A stretch of DNA of 64,000 bases from Neorhizobium populisoli (GCF_019430945.1 NZ_JAHYCB010000021.1:1-64000); one strand, 5' to 3'. Positions 36,408-45,255 are shown, counted from the stretch's first letter. The notes: generated by a model not told the origin, from the sequence alone. Program-made: numbers and translations.

Positions 36408-37342
36408 TGGTGGACCTCACCACGAAGATCGGCACGCTTACGCTGAAGAACCCGATCATGCCGGCCTCCGGCACGTTTTCCGAGGAACTGGCGGAAGTCT
36501 TCGACCTCGACTGCCTCGGCGCGCATGTGGCGAAAACGATCACCCGGGCAAAGCGCGCCGGCAACCCCGTGCCGCGCGTCTGCGAGGTCAACGGCGCAAT
36601 GCTGAACTCGATCGGCATCCCGAGCAAGGGCGCTGAATGGTTCCTAAAGAACATCGTGCCCTTCTATGCGGATTACGAAGCGCCGCTGGTGATCAGCATT
36701 TCCGCCAATACAGCGGATGAATTCGCCCATTTTGCCGAAGAAGTCGGCGTGCCGGGCGTGGCGGCGATCGAGGTAAATATTTCCTGCCCCAATATCGAGG
36801 ACGACGGCAAGGCGTTCGCCATGCGGCCCGGCCCTACCCGCGACGTCATCCGCAAGATGCGCTCCGCCACCGATCTGCCGCTCTGGGCAAAGCTTTCGCC
36901 CAATACCGGCGAAGTGGTGGAGGTAGCGCAGGCGGCAGAAGCCGCAGGCGCCGATGCGCTTGTCACCGCCAACACCATGCTCGCCATGGCGATCGACAGT
37001 CGTACCGGCCGCGTCCGGCTCGGCAATGTCATGGGCGGGCTCTCCGGACCGGCGCTGAAGCCGATCGCCTTGCGCATGACATACCAGTGTGCCCGCGCCG
37101 TCGCCATTCCGGTGATCGGCTGCGGCGGTATCTCGACCGTCGATGACGTGCTCGAATATCTGATCGCCGGTGCCCGCGCCGTGCAGATCGGCACCGCCAC
37201 ATTTATCAGCCCCACCACCATGCCACGCCTTGTCCGTGAGCTCGAACAGGAACTCGAAAGACGCGTGCTTCCTTCCGTCGACGCCCTGATCGGCACGGTC
37301 GACAACGCCGACGAAGCCATTACTCTTGCGGAGTACGCATGA
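36407..37342 (+). CDS. PyrD-like (class 1B) dihydroorotate dehydrogenase-family protein
   Basis: 311-residue FMN barrel. The Lys of AKTITRAKRAGN, MLNSIGIPSKG (the Asn-x-x-Gly motif; the usual Q/D-N after it is P-S), the catalytic-loop Cys in VNISCPNIEDDG, ANTMLAMAID, and FMN-phosphate loops IPVIGCGGISTVDDVLEYLI and AVQIGTATF are visible. With the upstream PyrK-like subunit it would oxidise a dihydropyrimidine or reduce a pyrimidine with NAD(H). The altered loop and context (nucleoside phosphorylase, N-carbamoylase) make a pyrimidine-breakdown role as likely as dihydroorotate oxidation. It overlaps the next gene by ATGA. Confidence 0.88.
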   Translation: MVDLTTKIGTLTLKNPIMPASGTFSEELAEVFDLDCLGAHVAKTITRAKRAGNPVPRVCEVNGAMLNSIGIPSKGAEWFLKNIVPFYADYEAPLVISISANTADEFAHFAEEVGVPGVAAIEVNISCPNIEDDGKAFAMRPGPTRDVIRKMRSATDLPLWAKLSPNTGEVVEVAQAAEAAGADALVTANTMLAMAIDSRTGRVRLGNVMGGLSGPALKPIALRMTYQCARAVAIPVIGCGGISTVDDVLEYLIAGARAVQIGTATFISPTTMPRLVRELEQELERRVLPSVDALIGTVDNADEAITLAEYA

Positions 37343-38994
37343 TGAACGCCGCCGTTCTCGAAAAACCCGCCTGCTTCGATATCGCCGATACGGCAACCCG
37401 GCTATTCGCCGAAATCGCTACGCGCACCGCTGATATCGAAGGCGTAAGCCGTCCGGCGTTTTCTGAAATCGAGACGGAAACGCTCAATTTCCTGATCGAG
37501 TTCGCCCGTTCCGAAGGCCTTTCCACGGAATGGGACGCCGGCTGCAATGTGGTCTTCTCTCTGCCCGAACATACAAGGGCCGAACGTTACATCCTCGTCG
37601 GTTCGCATGTCGACAGCGTTCCGCGCGGCGGCAATTTCGACGGACTGGCCGGCGTACTGGCCGGCCTGCTCTGCCTCGTCCGCGCCCGGCGCGAAGGCAA
37701 CCGTTTCCCCGAACCGGTAAAAGTCATCGCCATGCGAGGCGAGGAAAGCGCCTGGTTCGGTCCTTGCTACATCGCGTCCAAAGCTTTGCTCGGCGCGCTC
37801 TCCGAAACCGAACTTTCTGCGCGCCACAAGAAGGACGGCCGCAAGCTCGACGAACATATGGAGGCAGTCGGCATAGACATGATGCCCGTCCGCGCCGGTA
37901 AACCGCTTCTCGACCGGACAACGGTGAAGGCCTATGTAGAAGTGCATATCGAACAGGGTCCGGTGCTGATCGAGCGCAATCTGCCGGCGGCGATCGTTTC
38001 CGGCATCCGCGGCAATTTCCGGTACAAGAAGATTTCCTGCTTTGGTGAAGCAGGCCATTCCGGCGCCGTCCCCCTCGCCTATCGGCACGATCCGGTACTC
38101 GCGATGGCGGAACTCCTGAACGTGCTGGACGCCGCCTGGCATGACTTCGTCGCCAAGGGCCGCGACCTCGTCGTCACCAGCGGCATGGTCTCGACCGATC
38201 AACAGAAGCACGCTCTCTCCCGCATCGCGGACAGCGTCGAATTCAGCCTCGACATTCGCAGCCAGGACCGGGACATGCTGGAGACGATGCATGCACTGGT
38301 GCTCAAGCACGTGGCCCGTATCGAGAAGGAACGGGCCGTGCGTTTCGACCTCGGGCAGGCTTTGTGGACCAGCCCCGCACTTTGCGACACGGGGCTGACC
38401 GAGCAGCTTGCCCACGCATCTCGCGCGATCAGCGTCAAGACGGCGCTGATCCCGTCCGGCGGCGGGCACGATGCGGCGGTCTTTTCCGAAGCGGGAATTG
38501 CTTCCGGCATGATCTTCATCCGCAACCGCAACGGTTCGCACAATCCGCAGGAGGCCATGGAGATCGAGGATTTCGTTATTGCGGCCTCAATCTTGCATCA
38601 GTTCCTAAGCAATTCCAATCAACGACCAAACGCTATTGGGTCAGCCGGCAATAGAACAAAGGAAACCAGTCCCATGTTCACCAACATCACAGACATCATC
38701 CGTCAGAAAGGTAATGCCGTAAGAGCCTATCAGGCGGCTGCCATGGCTGCGCGCGAAGCTGCTCTCGCCTATCCGCTGCGGGCGGTCGGGTACTTCATGC
38801 TGGCTCATTCCGCCCAGGCTTTTGCGGACCGCTACTATGGCGAAGCGACCCAAGCCGCGTTATTCGATGAAGAACTCGCGCGGCTTCAAGAGACCGCGAT
38901 CCGGTTAGAAGAAGCATTCAATCACGAGGATAAATCCGAATGGCTCAAGGTGACCTCGGCGTTAGCAAGTCACCTGTGCCGCGAATCATCGTAG
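37339..38994 (+). CDS. Zn-dependent N-carbamoylase/hydantoinase-family amidohydrolase with C-terminal extension
   Basis: 551 residues. The first 425 or so are an M20-like carbamoyl-amidohydrolase (N-carbamoyl-L-amino-acid hydrolase, beta-ureidopropionase, allantoate amidohydrolase type). Metal ligands lie in VGSHVDSVPRGGNFDGLAGV, AMRGEESAWFG, VEVHIEQGPVL and RNRNGSHNPQEAMEIEDF; SGGGHDAAVFSEAGIASGM is the active-site loop. Relatives are 400-430 residues long. Here the frame runs on through SNSNQRPNAIG and a second protein-like unit from MFTNITDIIRQKGNAVRAYQ to the end. That unit has its own AAAGGA and ATG at 38674, so it may be a former separate gene fused by stop loss. Third gene of the rightward operon. 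Confidence 0.85.
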   Translation: MMNAAVLEKPACFDIADTATRLFAEIATRTADIEGVSRPAFSEIETETLNFLIEFARSEGLSTEWDAGCNVVFSLPEHTRAERYILVGSHVDSVPRGGNFDGLAGVLAGLLCLVRARREGNRFPEPVKVIAMRGEESAWFGPCYIASKALLGALSETELSARHKKDGRKLDEHMEAVGIDMMPVRAGKPLLDRTTVKAYVEVHIEQGPVLIERNLPAAIVSGIRGNFRYKKISCFGEAGHSGAVPLAYRHDPVLAMAELLNVLDAAWHDFVAKGRDLVVTSGMVSTDQQKHALSRIADSVEFSLDIRSQDRDMLETMHALVLKHVARIEKERAVRFDLGQALWTSPALCDTGLTEQLAHASRAISVKTALIPSGGGHDAAVFSEAGIASGMIFIRNRNGSHNPQEAMEIEDFVIAASILHQFLSNSNQRPNAIGSAGNRTKETSPMFTNITDIIRQKGNAVRAYQAAAMAAREAALAYPLRAVGYFMLAHSAQAFADRYYGEATQAALFDEELARLQETAIRLEEAFNHEDKSEWLKVTSALASHLCRESS

Positions 38995-39005
38995 GCCAGA
39001 TACTT

Positions 39006-39027
39006 GCTCTTGAAGGGATATGAACCG
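39006..39027 (+). repeat. Dispersed 22-bp repeat, copy 1
   Basis: CTCTTGAAGGGATATGAACC (39007-39026) differs at one base from copy 4 at 50811. It lies just after the carbamoylase operon. The complementary strand resembles a tRNA T-loop/3'-end (GGTTCATATCCC), a common integrase target, but no full tRNA is present. Confidence 0.6.
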
Positions 39028-39119
39028 CCCCCCAAGGAAACTTGAGGTATCTTGTCGAAAATTACCTACTGAATCGCAGCGAAAATGATCCGTCCTACAG
39101 TTTTGCATCAGGGTTGTAT

Positions 39120-39869
39120 TCAGGCTGCAGTCTTCAGCTGGCTGCTTTCAATGAGCTCGATCGTATACTCTGCGGTCGCTCGACCATGCCGGAGATCGGA
39201 CGCTGACAACTCCTCAAGGACCTTTCCGGACTGCATGACTGCGATACGGCCGCACATATGCGCCACAACCGCCAGATCGTGGCTCACGAGAATGTAGGTA
39301 AGGCCCAGTTGTTCTCGCAGATCGGCCAGCAGATTGAGGATTTCCGCCTGCACCGACACGTCCAGCGCCGACGTGGGTTCATCGAGCAGGACGACATCCG
39401 GCTTGAGAATGAGCGCGCGCGCAATCGCGACGCGCTGCCTCTGCCCGCCGGAAAGCTGATGAGGATAACGCTCGGCAAAGGCCGGGTTGAGGCCCACGGC
39501 GCGCAGCGCGTCGGCGATCCGTGAGGTCGACCGCTCCATGCCCTGTGCCCTCAACGGCTCGGACAGCGCCATGCCGATCGTGTGCCTTGGATGAAGCGTG
39601 CCATAGGGATCCTGAAACACCATCTGCACGACGCGGCATTCGCTTCCGCGTCTTATGCGCGGCACCGGCTGGCCTGCAATTTCAATTGCCCCGGTCCAGC
39701 CTTTTTCCATTCCGCCGATACAGCGAAGCAGGCTCGACTTGCCGCATCCACTTTCCCCGACGATACCGTATGTCTCACCTTTTCCGACCGAAAAGGCGAG
39801 ATCAGACAGTGGCCGAACCAGGTGCCGGCCGGTTCCGAAGGTGAGTTCCAGATCTCTGATCTCGATCAT
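39120..39869 (-). CDS. Dipeptide-type ABC transporter ATP-binding protein (DppF-like)
   Basis: 249 residues. Walker A IVGESGCGKSSLLRCIGGME, signature PHQLSGGQRQRVAIARALIL, Walker B VVLLDEPTSALDVSVQAEIL, H-loop YILVSHDLAVVAHMCGRIAV. It lacks the long C-terminal oligopeptide domain, so it is shorter than typical DppF. It overlaps the upstream ATPase gene by ATGA. Last gene of a leftward five-gene transport operon. Confidence 0.93.
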   Translation of the reverse strand: MIEIRDLELTFGTGRHLVRPLSDLAFSVGKGETYGIVGESGCGKSSLLRCIGGMEKGWTGAIEIAGQPVPRIRRGSECRVVQMVFQDPYGTLHPRHTIGMALSEPLRAQGMERSTSRIADALRAVGLNPAFAERYPHQLSGGQRQRVAIARALILKPDVVLLDEPTSALDVSVQAEILNLLADLREQLGLTYILVSHDLAVVAHMCGRIAVMQSGKVLEELSASDLRHGRATAEYTIELIESSQLKTAA

Positions 39870-40753
39870 CGCGCCGTCTCCATGTCTTTGGCCCAGGCCG
39901 GATCGCGCATCATGACCGGCAGTCGCGGCAGGTCGAGGTCAAGGCGCGGCAGGCTAGCCAGAAGGCCTTGCGTGTAGGGATGCCGTGCCTGTCGCAATTC
40001 GGCAGCCTTCAGGCTTTCCACGACCTGCCCGGAATACATGATCAGCAGCCGGTCGCAGAAATCCTGTGCGAGATTGAGATCATGCGTGATGAAGATCAAT
40101 CCTATCCCTTGGGCGGATACCAGCTTGTCGAGCAGAATGAGAAGCTTGCGCCGCACGGTGACATCCAGCGCCGAAGTCGGCTCGTCTGCAATGATCACCT
40201 TCGGATTGGCGGCCAGCGTCGAGGCGATCATGATGCGCTGCCCCATGCCGCCGGAAACCTGATGCGGATAAAGATCGTAGACGCGCTCCACGCCCCGGAT
40301 CTCGACGGACTCAAGCAGCTCCAGCACCTTGCGGCGCTTCTCTCGACCGCGAAGCTTGAGATGAAGCGCCACCGCCTCACCCACCTGATCGCCGATGCGC
40401 ATGGTCGGATCGAGTGCATATTTCGGGTCCTGCATGATCATCGAGATACGGCTGCCGCGGATTGCCAGCATGTTGCGCTCCGACGCGTTGACGAGATCCA
40501 TGTCGTCGAACTGCATTCGATCGGCCGAGATCTGGGCAATGGGTGGCAGAAGCTTGAGGATCGCCCGACCAAGCGTGGACTTTCCGGAACCGGATTCCCC
40601 GACAATACCGAGCTTTTCCCTGCCGAGATCGAAACTGACATTGCGCAACGCCCGGGTCGCCTCGGGCGAAGTACCGAAGCGGACACTCAAATTCCGGATC
40701 CTCAGGAGACTGTCCTGCCCTGCCGCAGAAAGGGTCTGTGATCGAGATGTCAT
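39866..40753 (-). CDS. Dipeptide-type ABC transporter ATP-binding protein (DppD-like)
   Basis: 295 residues from the ATG at 40753. Walker A IVGESGSGKSTLGRAILKLL, signature PHQVSGGMGQRIMIASTLAA, Walker B VIIADEPTSALDVTVRRKLL, H-loop FITHDLNLAQDFCDRLLIMY, then the oligopeptide C-terminal motif RQARHPYTQGLLASLPRLD. It pairs with the DppF-like ATPase. It begins one base after the permease stop. Confidence 0.93.
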   Translation of the reverse strand: MTSRSQTLSAAGQDSLLRIRNLSVRFGTSPEATRALRNVSFDLGREKLGIVGESGSGKSTLGRAILKLLPPIAQISADRMQFDDMDLVNASERNMLAIRGSRISMIMQDPKYALDPTMRIGDQVGEAVALHLKLRGREKRRKVLELLESVEIRGVERVYDLYPHQVSGGMGQRIMIASTLAANPKVIIADEPTSALDVTVRRKLLILLDKLVSAQGIGLIFITHDLNLAQDFCDRLLIMYSGQVVESLKAAELRQARHPYTQGLLASLPRLDLDLPRLPVMMRDPAWAKDMETAR

Positions 40754-40754
40754 G

Positions 40755-41651
40755 TCACGCCTTTCTCGGGTCAAGCGCATCGCGAAGCGCGTCGCCGATC
40801 AGGTTGAAGGAGAGGCTGGTGACGAGGATCGCGATACCGGGAAAGGCCGCAACCCACCAGTGATCGATCATCACCTTGCGGCCGGTCGATATCATCGTAC
40901 CCCATTCCGCGCTTGGCGGCTGTGCGCCGAGGCCGAGAAAGCCGAGGCCCGCAGCGGTCAGGATCACCGAAGCCATGCTGAGCGTGACGCGCACGATGAT
41001 CGAGGGCATGCAGAGCGGAACGACATGCGCGGTAATGATACGAAATGAGGACGCGCCGTACATGCGGGCCGCAGCGATATAGTCGGACGAGCGTATCGTC
41101 AAGGTTTCGGCCCGCGCAAGTCGCGCGATGGGCGGCCAGGCGGTCAAGGCGATGGCAAGTACCGCGTTCTCAGTGCCTGCGCCGAGTGCCGCGACGAAGC
41201 CGAGAGCCAGAACAAGCGACGGCAGCGCCAGAAAGATATCGACGACCCGCATCAGCGTCCGGTCGATCCATCCGCCGAAATAACCGGCGCAGATGCCGAT
41301 CAACAGGCCGATCGGTGCCACAAGGACCGAGACGGACACAACGACGAGAAGCGTGGTGCGCGCCCCATAGAGCATTCTGCTCAGCACATCGCGGCCAAGC
41401 TCATCCGTACCGGCAAGATGCCGCGCGCTCGGTGGCAGAAGCGTCGATTGGAGCGACTGGAGATAGGGGTCGTAAGGCGCGATGACCGGAGCAAGAAGCG
41501 CCAGCACGATCAGGATACCGACAGCCGCCAGACCGAGCATTCCCGAGAAATCTGTACGGAAAATCCGCCAGAACGATAAAAGGCGGCTGACCTGCCGGCT
41601 CTCGGCGTCGGCGGCCTTCGCGCCGGCGTTTTCGACTACACCATGCAGCAT
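40755..41651 (-). CDS. Dipeptide-type ABC transporter permease (DppC-like)
   Basis: 298 residues. Helices MLGLAAVGILIVLALLAPVI, LLVVVSVSVLVAPIGLLIGI, IFLALPSLVLALGFVAAL. The DppC hallmark LAGTDELGRDVLSRMLYGAR lies near residue 75. EAA loop YGASSFRIITAHVVPLCMPS. The N-terminal 25 residues are cytoplasmic. Its ATG touches the stop of the DppB-like gene. Confidence 0.93.
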   Translation of the reverse strand: MLHGVVENAGAKAADAESRQVSRLLSFWRIFRTDFSGMLGLAAVGILIVLALLAPVIAPYDPYLQSLQSTLLPPSARHLAGTDELGRDVLSRMLYGARTTLLVVVSVSVLVAPIGLLIGICAGYFGGWIDRTLMRVVDIFLALPSLVLALGFVAALGAGTENAVLAIALTAWPPIARLARAETLTIRSSDYIAAARMYGASSFRIITAHVVPLCMPSIIVRVTLSMASVILTAAGLGFLGLGAQPPSAEWGTMISTGRKVMIDHWWVAAFPGIAILVTSLSFNLIGDALRDALDPRKA

Positions 41652-42709
41652 CAGCGGGTCCTCGGGTCCAGTATCTTGTAGAAAATGTCGGTCAGCAGAT
41701 TGAGACCAAGGAAGATCGAGCCGATGACCAGCGTGCTCGCCATCACCGCGTTCATATCCCCGATCAGCAAGGCATTGGTGAAATACTGGCCAAGCCCCGG
41801 CCAGGAGAATACGGATTCGATCAGCACCGTACCTTCGAGCAATCCGCCATAGGCAAGTGCCAGCACCGTCAAAAGCTGAACCCGGATATTGCGGAAAGCG
41901 TGATTCCAGATCACCTGCCGGCGGGACAGTCCCTTCACCCGTGCAGCGGTTACATATTCCTGGGTGAGCTGGTCGAGCATGAAACTTCGCGTCATGCGTC
42001 CGATGAAGGCGGTCGAGCCATAACCCAGAATGCCTGCCGGAAGGATGAGGTGGTTCACCGCATCCTGGAAGATCTCCACTTCTCCGGCGATCAAGGAATC
42101 AATCAGGATGAACCCGGTGACGCGCGGCACGATATCCATGTTGTAGAGACTGAGCTGTCCCGAACCGCCAACCCATTGAAGGGTGGCGTAAAAAACGATA
42201 AGGCCGATAAGCCCGAGCCAGAAGATTGGCGCGGAATGCCCCATCAGCATGACGACACGCAGGATATGATCGAGCGGCTTGCCCCGGTTTACCGCAGCGG
42301 TCACGCCAAGCGGTATGCCCAGAATCGCGCCGATGAGGATCGCCGCGGTTGCCAGTTCCACCGTCGCCGGGAACACGGACAGAATGTCGGTCCAGACCAG
42401 ATTACCGGTCAGTCTGGCCCGGCCGAAATCACCGCTCAGCGCATCTCTCACATAGATGAGGAACTGCTGGACGATCGGCTTGTCATATCCCATTTCCCGC
42501 GCGACCTGTTGATAGGTCGAAGCGTCCGCCTGATCGCCGACGATGGCGAGCACCGGATCGATGGGCAAGATGCGGCCCATGAAAAAGATGATCACCAGCA
42601 ATCCCACGAAGGCGATCAGAATGCTGACAAGTGGACCCGCAGCGGCGGCGGCCAGTTCCCGAAGGTGCTGGCCGCGCTCGATGCGCTCTGGAGAAGGGAC
42701 GGCCGACAT
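41651..42709 (-). CDS. Dipeptide-type ABC transporter permease (DppB-like)
   Basis: 352 residues from the ATG at 42709, preceded by AAAGGAGCCGAG; the open frame to 42763 is upstream read-through. Helices LVSILIAFVGLLVIIFFMGR, ATAAILIGAILGIPLGVTAA, VVMLMGHSAPIFWLGLIGLI. The region VDAILA-type loop reads PIDPVLAIVGDQADASTYQQ. EAA loop KGLSRRQVIWNHAFRNIRVQ. It forms the translocation pore with the DppC-like permease. Confidence 0.92.
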   Translation of the reverse strand: MSAVPSPERIERGQHLRELAAAAAGPLVSILIAFVGLLVIIFFMGRILPIDPVLAIVGDQADASTYQQVAREMGYDKPIVQQFLIYVRDALSGDFGRARLTGNLVWTDILSVFPATVELATAAILIGAILGIPLGVTAAVNRGKPLDHILRVVMLMGHSAPIFWLGLIGLIVFYATLQWVGGSGQLSLYNMDIVPRVTGFILIDSLIAGEVEIFQDAVNHLILPAGILGYGSTAFIGRMTRSFMLDQLTQEYVTAARVKGLSRRQVIWNHAFRNIRVQLLTVLALAYGGLLEGTVLIESVFSWPGLGQYFTNALLIGDMNAVMASTLVIGSIFLGLNLLTDIFYKILDPRTR

Positions 42710-42732
42710 CTCGGCTCCTTTCGGATGCTGTG

Positions 42733-44331
42733 TTACTTCTGGCTTTTGGTGACGTAGAACCAATAGGGTGAACGGGCCTGCTGTTCCGTCAGGCCCTGGA
42801 CATTGGCCCGGATGGCGCTGGGCTGCGTTGCGGCGGCGACGGAAAACAGCGGCGGTGCCGTGTTCAGGAACGTCTCCTGGATCTGCTTGTAGAGCGCAGT
42901 CCGCTTGGCCTCGTCACCCTCGGATCGGGCTTCGGTCGTCAGCTTTGTCAGCTCCGGAATATCCCAGGATGTTCTCCAGGCAAGGCTCGCCGTCTGGGTG
43001 CTTTTCGGCCCGTTGTCGAAATTGCTGGTATAGGCCTGGATGGCGCCCAGCACGTTCGGCATCTGGCCGCCGCTTCGGCCGACGATCATGGAGAACTTGC
43101 GGTCACGCATCTTGCCGTAGACCTGAGTGCCATTGCCCTGAACGATCTCCGCCTTGATTCCGGCCTGGGCCAGCGTGCCCTGTATCGCCGTGGCGATATC
43201 AACGAAGGGAGAGTCTGAAAGAACCAGCATGCTCGTGCTGAACCCGTTCGGATATCCGGCTTTTGCAAGCATGTCCTTAGCCTTGGCGATATCGAGCTTG
43301 TAGCCCGGATCAGCGATGGCGCCCGGATAATCGGCGGGAACGGGTACCTGGCGCTTGATACCATAGTCCCCCACCACCGCCGAACCAATGCCGTCATAGT
43401 CGATGAGATAGGGTAGAACCTCGCGGACTGCCGGCTTGGCAAAAATCTCGTCTGCCGTGCTGACCGCAAGATAATAAAAACCACCGCTGCCGACCTTCTG
43501 GATCTGGATGGCCCTGTTCTGGGCCATCGCCTTCAGATCCGGCGCGGAGAGGGAGCGCGCGACGTCGATGTCACCTTGCTCGATCTGCAGTCTCTGGCTC
43601 TGCGATTCCGGCATGTGACGGATCACGACACGCCGCATCTGCGGTTCGCCCCGCCAATAGGCCTCGTTGCGATCTAGAATGACGGCATCGTTGGCGCTCC
43701 AGCGCCGCAGCACGAATGGACCCGAACCTGCGGAATTGTTGGTCAGCCAGGCACGGCCGAGATCTTCTCCCTTCTGGTGGCCGATCACCGTCTTGCTGTC
43801 CACGACGTTGCCGACCGTGCGGGCAAGCGTGTAGAGCACGATTTCCGGGTTGATCTTTTCCGCCGGCTTCAGCACCACGGTCTTTTCGTCGGGCGCGCTC
43901 AGCAGCTTTTCGAGGTTCTCGCCAGAATAACCTATCTCCCGCATAAACGATGCCGGACCGCGATTGAGTTTCATGACACGTTTCAGGGACCAGACCACAT
44001 CGGCGGAGGTGACCGGATTGCCGGACTGGAATTTCGCACCGGACCGCAGCGTGAAAGTCAGCGTGCCATCGGCGGCGACATCCCACTTTTCCGCGAGCCC
44101 CGGCACCAGCTTGCTGGGAACCTTGGCATCCATCTCGATGAGGCGGTCATAGAGGTTGTTGAGAACGTCGAAGGACTCCGTTTCAACGGCCTCGGCTGGA
44201 TCGAGCGTCAGAAGATTGGTCATCGACAGGCCGATGATCAGCTGGTCCTTCGGTGTATCCGCCCATGCTGGCATTGCGGCCGATGAAAGCAGCGCGGCCA
44301 TTGCAAGCGACGCCAGAATACGTGTTCTCAT
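42733..44331 (-). CDS. Dipeptide-type ABC transporter substrate-binding protein
   Basis: Periplasmic SBP family 5 protein, 532 residues. The signal peptide is MRTRILASLAMAALLSSAAM, cleaved near PAWA. Mature landmarks: LTLDPAEAVETESFDVLNNL, LVPGLAEKWDVAADGTLTFT, LRSGAKFQSGNPVTSADVVW, YWRGEPQMRRVVIRHMPESQ. This family carries peptides, opines, nickel or oligosaccharides and sugar derivatives. With glucarate-dehydratase-like genes divergent to it, a sugar acid or its conjugate is a plausible ligand. First gene of the transport operon, 66 bases after the GntR gene. Confidence 0.92.
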   Translation of the reverse strand: MRTRILASLAMAALLSSAAMPAWADTPKDQLIIGLSMTNLLTLDPAEAVETESFDVLNNLYDRLIEMDAKVPSKLVPGLAEKWDVAADGTLTFTLRSGAKFQSGNPVTSADVVWSLKRVMKLNRGPASFMREIGYSGENLEKLLSAPDEKTVVLKPAEKINPEIVLYTLARTVGNVVDSKTVIGHQKGEDLGRAWLTNNSAGSGPFVLRRWSANDAVILDRNEAYWRGEPQMRRVVIRHMPESQSQRLQIEQGDIDVARSLSAPDLKAMAQNRAIQIQKVGSGGFYYLAVSTADEIFAKPAVREVLPYLIDYDGIGSAVVGDYGIKRQVPVPADYPGAIADPGYKLDIAKAKDMLAKAGYPNGFSTSMLVLSDSPFVDIATAIQGTLAQAGIKAEIVQGNGTQVYGKMRDRKFSMIVGRSGGQMPNVLGAIQAYTSNFDNGPKSTQTASLAWRTSWDIPELTKLTTEARSEGDEAKRTALYKQIQETFLNTAPPLFSVAAATQPSAIRANVQGLTEQQARSPYWFYVTKSQK

Positions 44332-44397
44332 TGTATGATCCTCCCATGACCGGCGCCTCCGCGCCGTGTTTTCGATAAATCTGAATTCGTCCCGGCC

Positions 44398-45165
44398 CTA
44401 GCCGGCGATGCCCAGCGAGTTTCGCCCCGGCACCTTGCTGACCGACTCGATGAAGCTCCAAAGGACGTGATCCTCGCCGAGCGCCCAGATGCGCTGGTCC
44501 ACCTCGCCCAGATGCTCGCGGATCGCCTGCGATGCCCGCCCCGGATCGCGTGCAGCGATCGCAGAAACGATGGCCTCATGCTCCCGGATGACGATTTCCG
44601 TGCGCCGCACGCCGAGGCGGTTCTTCAGGCTGCGGATACGGTCAACTTCGACCTTCGCCGCCTCCATGATCGGCACCAGACCGGACAGGCCTGCAGCCTT
44701 GAGAATCAGCGCATGGAACTGCTCGTCACACAGGAAGAAATCCCAATAGGCTTCCCGTTCCAGCGCGTCCCGCTGACGGGAAAGGTTCGCCTTCATCTGG
44801 ATAATGTGTTCGTCGGTACGCAGCGTTGCAGCCTGAGCGACGGCGGCGACTTCGATATGCAGGCGCGCAAAGCAGCCTTCCCGGAAACGATCTATGTCAA
44901 TGGTCGAGACCCGAGTACCGCTTTTTGGAACGACCATAACGAGGCGCTCCTCCACCAGGCGGATCAGGGCCTCGCGGATGGGCGTCTTGCTGACATTGAG
45001 GCAGGCCGCAATTTCCTTTTCGGACAGAGCGCTACCGGGTCGAAGCCGCACCTCGACAATGGCAGAGCGCAACGCGCGATGCACCTGATCGACCAGGTTT
45101 CCCTGAGCATCCAAGGATGAAGGCGACAGAACTTCGGTGATGTCTGAAGAAAGCTGCAAGGCCAT
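44398..45165 (-). CDS. GntR-family (FadR subfamily) transcriptional regulator
   Basis: 255 residues. Winged helix-turn-helix at about 25-90 (VDQVHRALRSAIVEVRLRPG, SALSEKEIAACLNVSKTPIR, EALIRLVEERLVMVVPKSGT). The C-terminal FCD-type effector domain holds metal-ligand-like positions (FFLCDEQFHALILKAAGLSG, VIREHEAIVSAIAARDPGRA, REHLGEV). It is divergent from the glucarate-dehydratase-like gene and precedes the transport operon, so it probably represses both sides until the substrate appears. A dyad lies in the intergenic region. Confidence 0.9.
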   Translation of the reverse strand: MALQLSSDITEVLSPSSLDAQGNLVDQVHRALRSAIVEVRLRPGSALSEKEIAACLNVSKTPIREALIRLVEERLVMVVPKSGTRVSTIDIDRFREGCFARLHIEVAAVAQAATLRTDEHIIQMKANLSRQRDALEREAYWDFFLCDEQFHALILKAAGLSGLVPIMEAAKVEVDRIRSLKNRLGVRRTEIVIREHEAIVSAIAARDPGRASQAIREHLGEVDQRIWALGEDHVLWSFIESVSKVPGRNSLGIAG

Positions 45166-45190
45166 CTAATATCTCCAACTTAAATCTGAG

Positions 45191-45224
45191 ATATCACATT
45201 GCATTTGAAATATGCAAGTGACAT
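45191..45224. promoter_or_regulatory. Inverted repeat between gntR-type gene and gudD-like gene
   Basis: TTGCATTTGAAATATGCAA (45199-45217) has perfect 6-bp arms and a 7-base centre. Flanking ATATCAC and GTGACAT extend the symmetry with a one-base offset. It lies 26 bases upstream of the GntR start and 39 bases upstream of the enolase-family start, a fitting operator position. Confidence 0.55.
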
Positions 45225-45255
45225 AAGTCGGAATATCACGATTTTGGGAAAGCTC

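Noticed and set aside
37402..38541. A 379-codon open frame on the minus strand.
   Set aside because: Antisense shadow of the carbamoylase, which has full family motifs.
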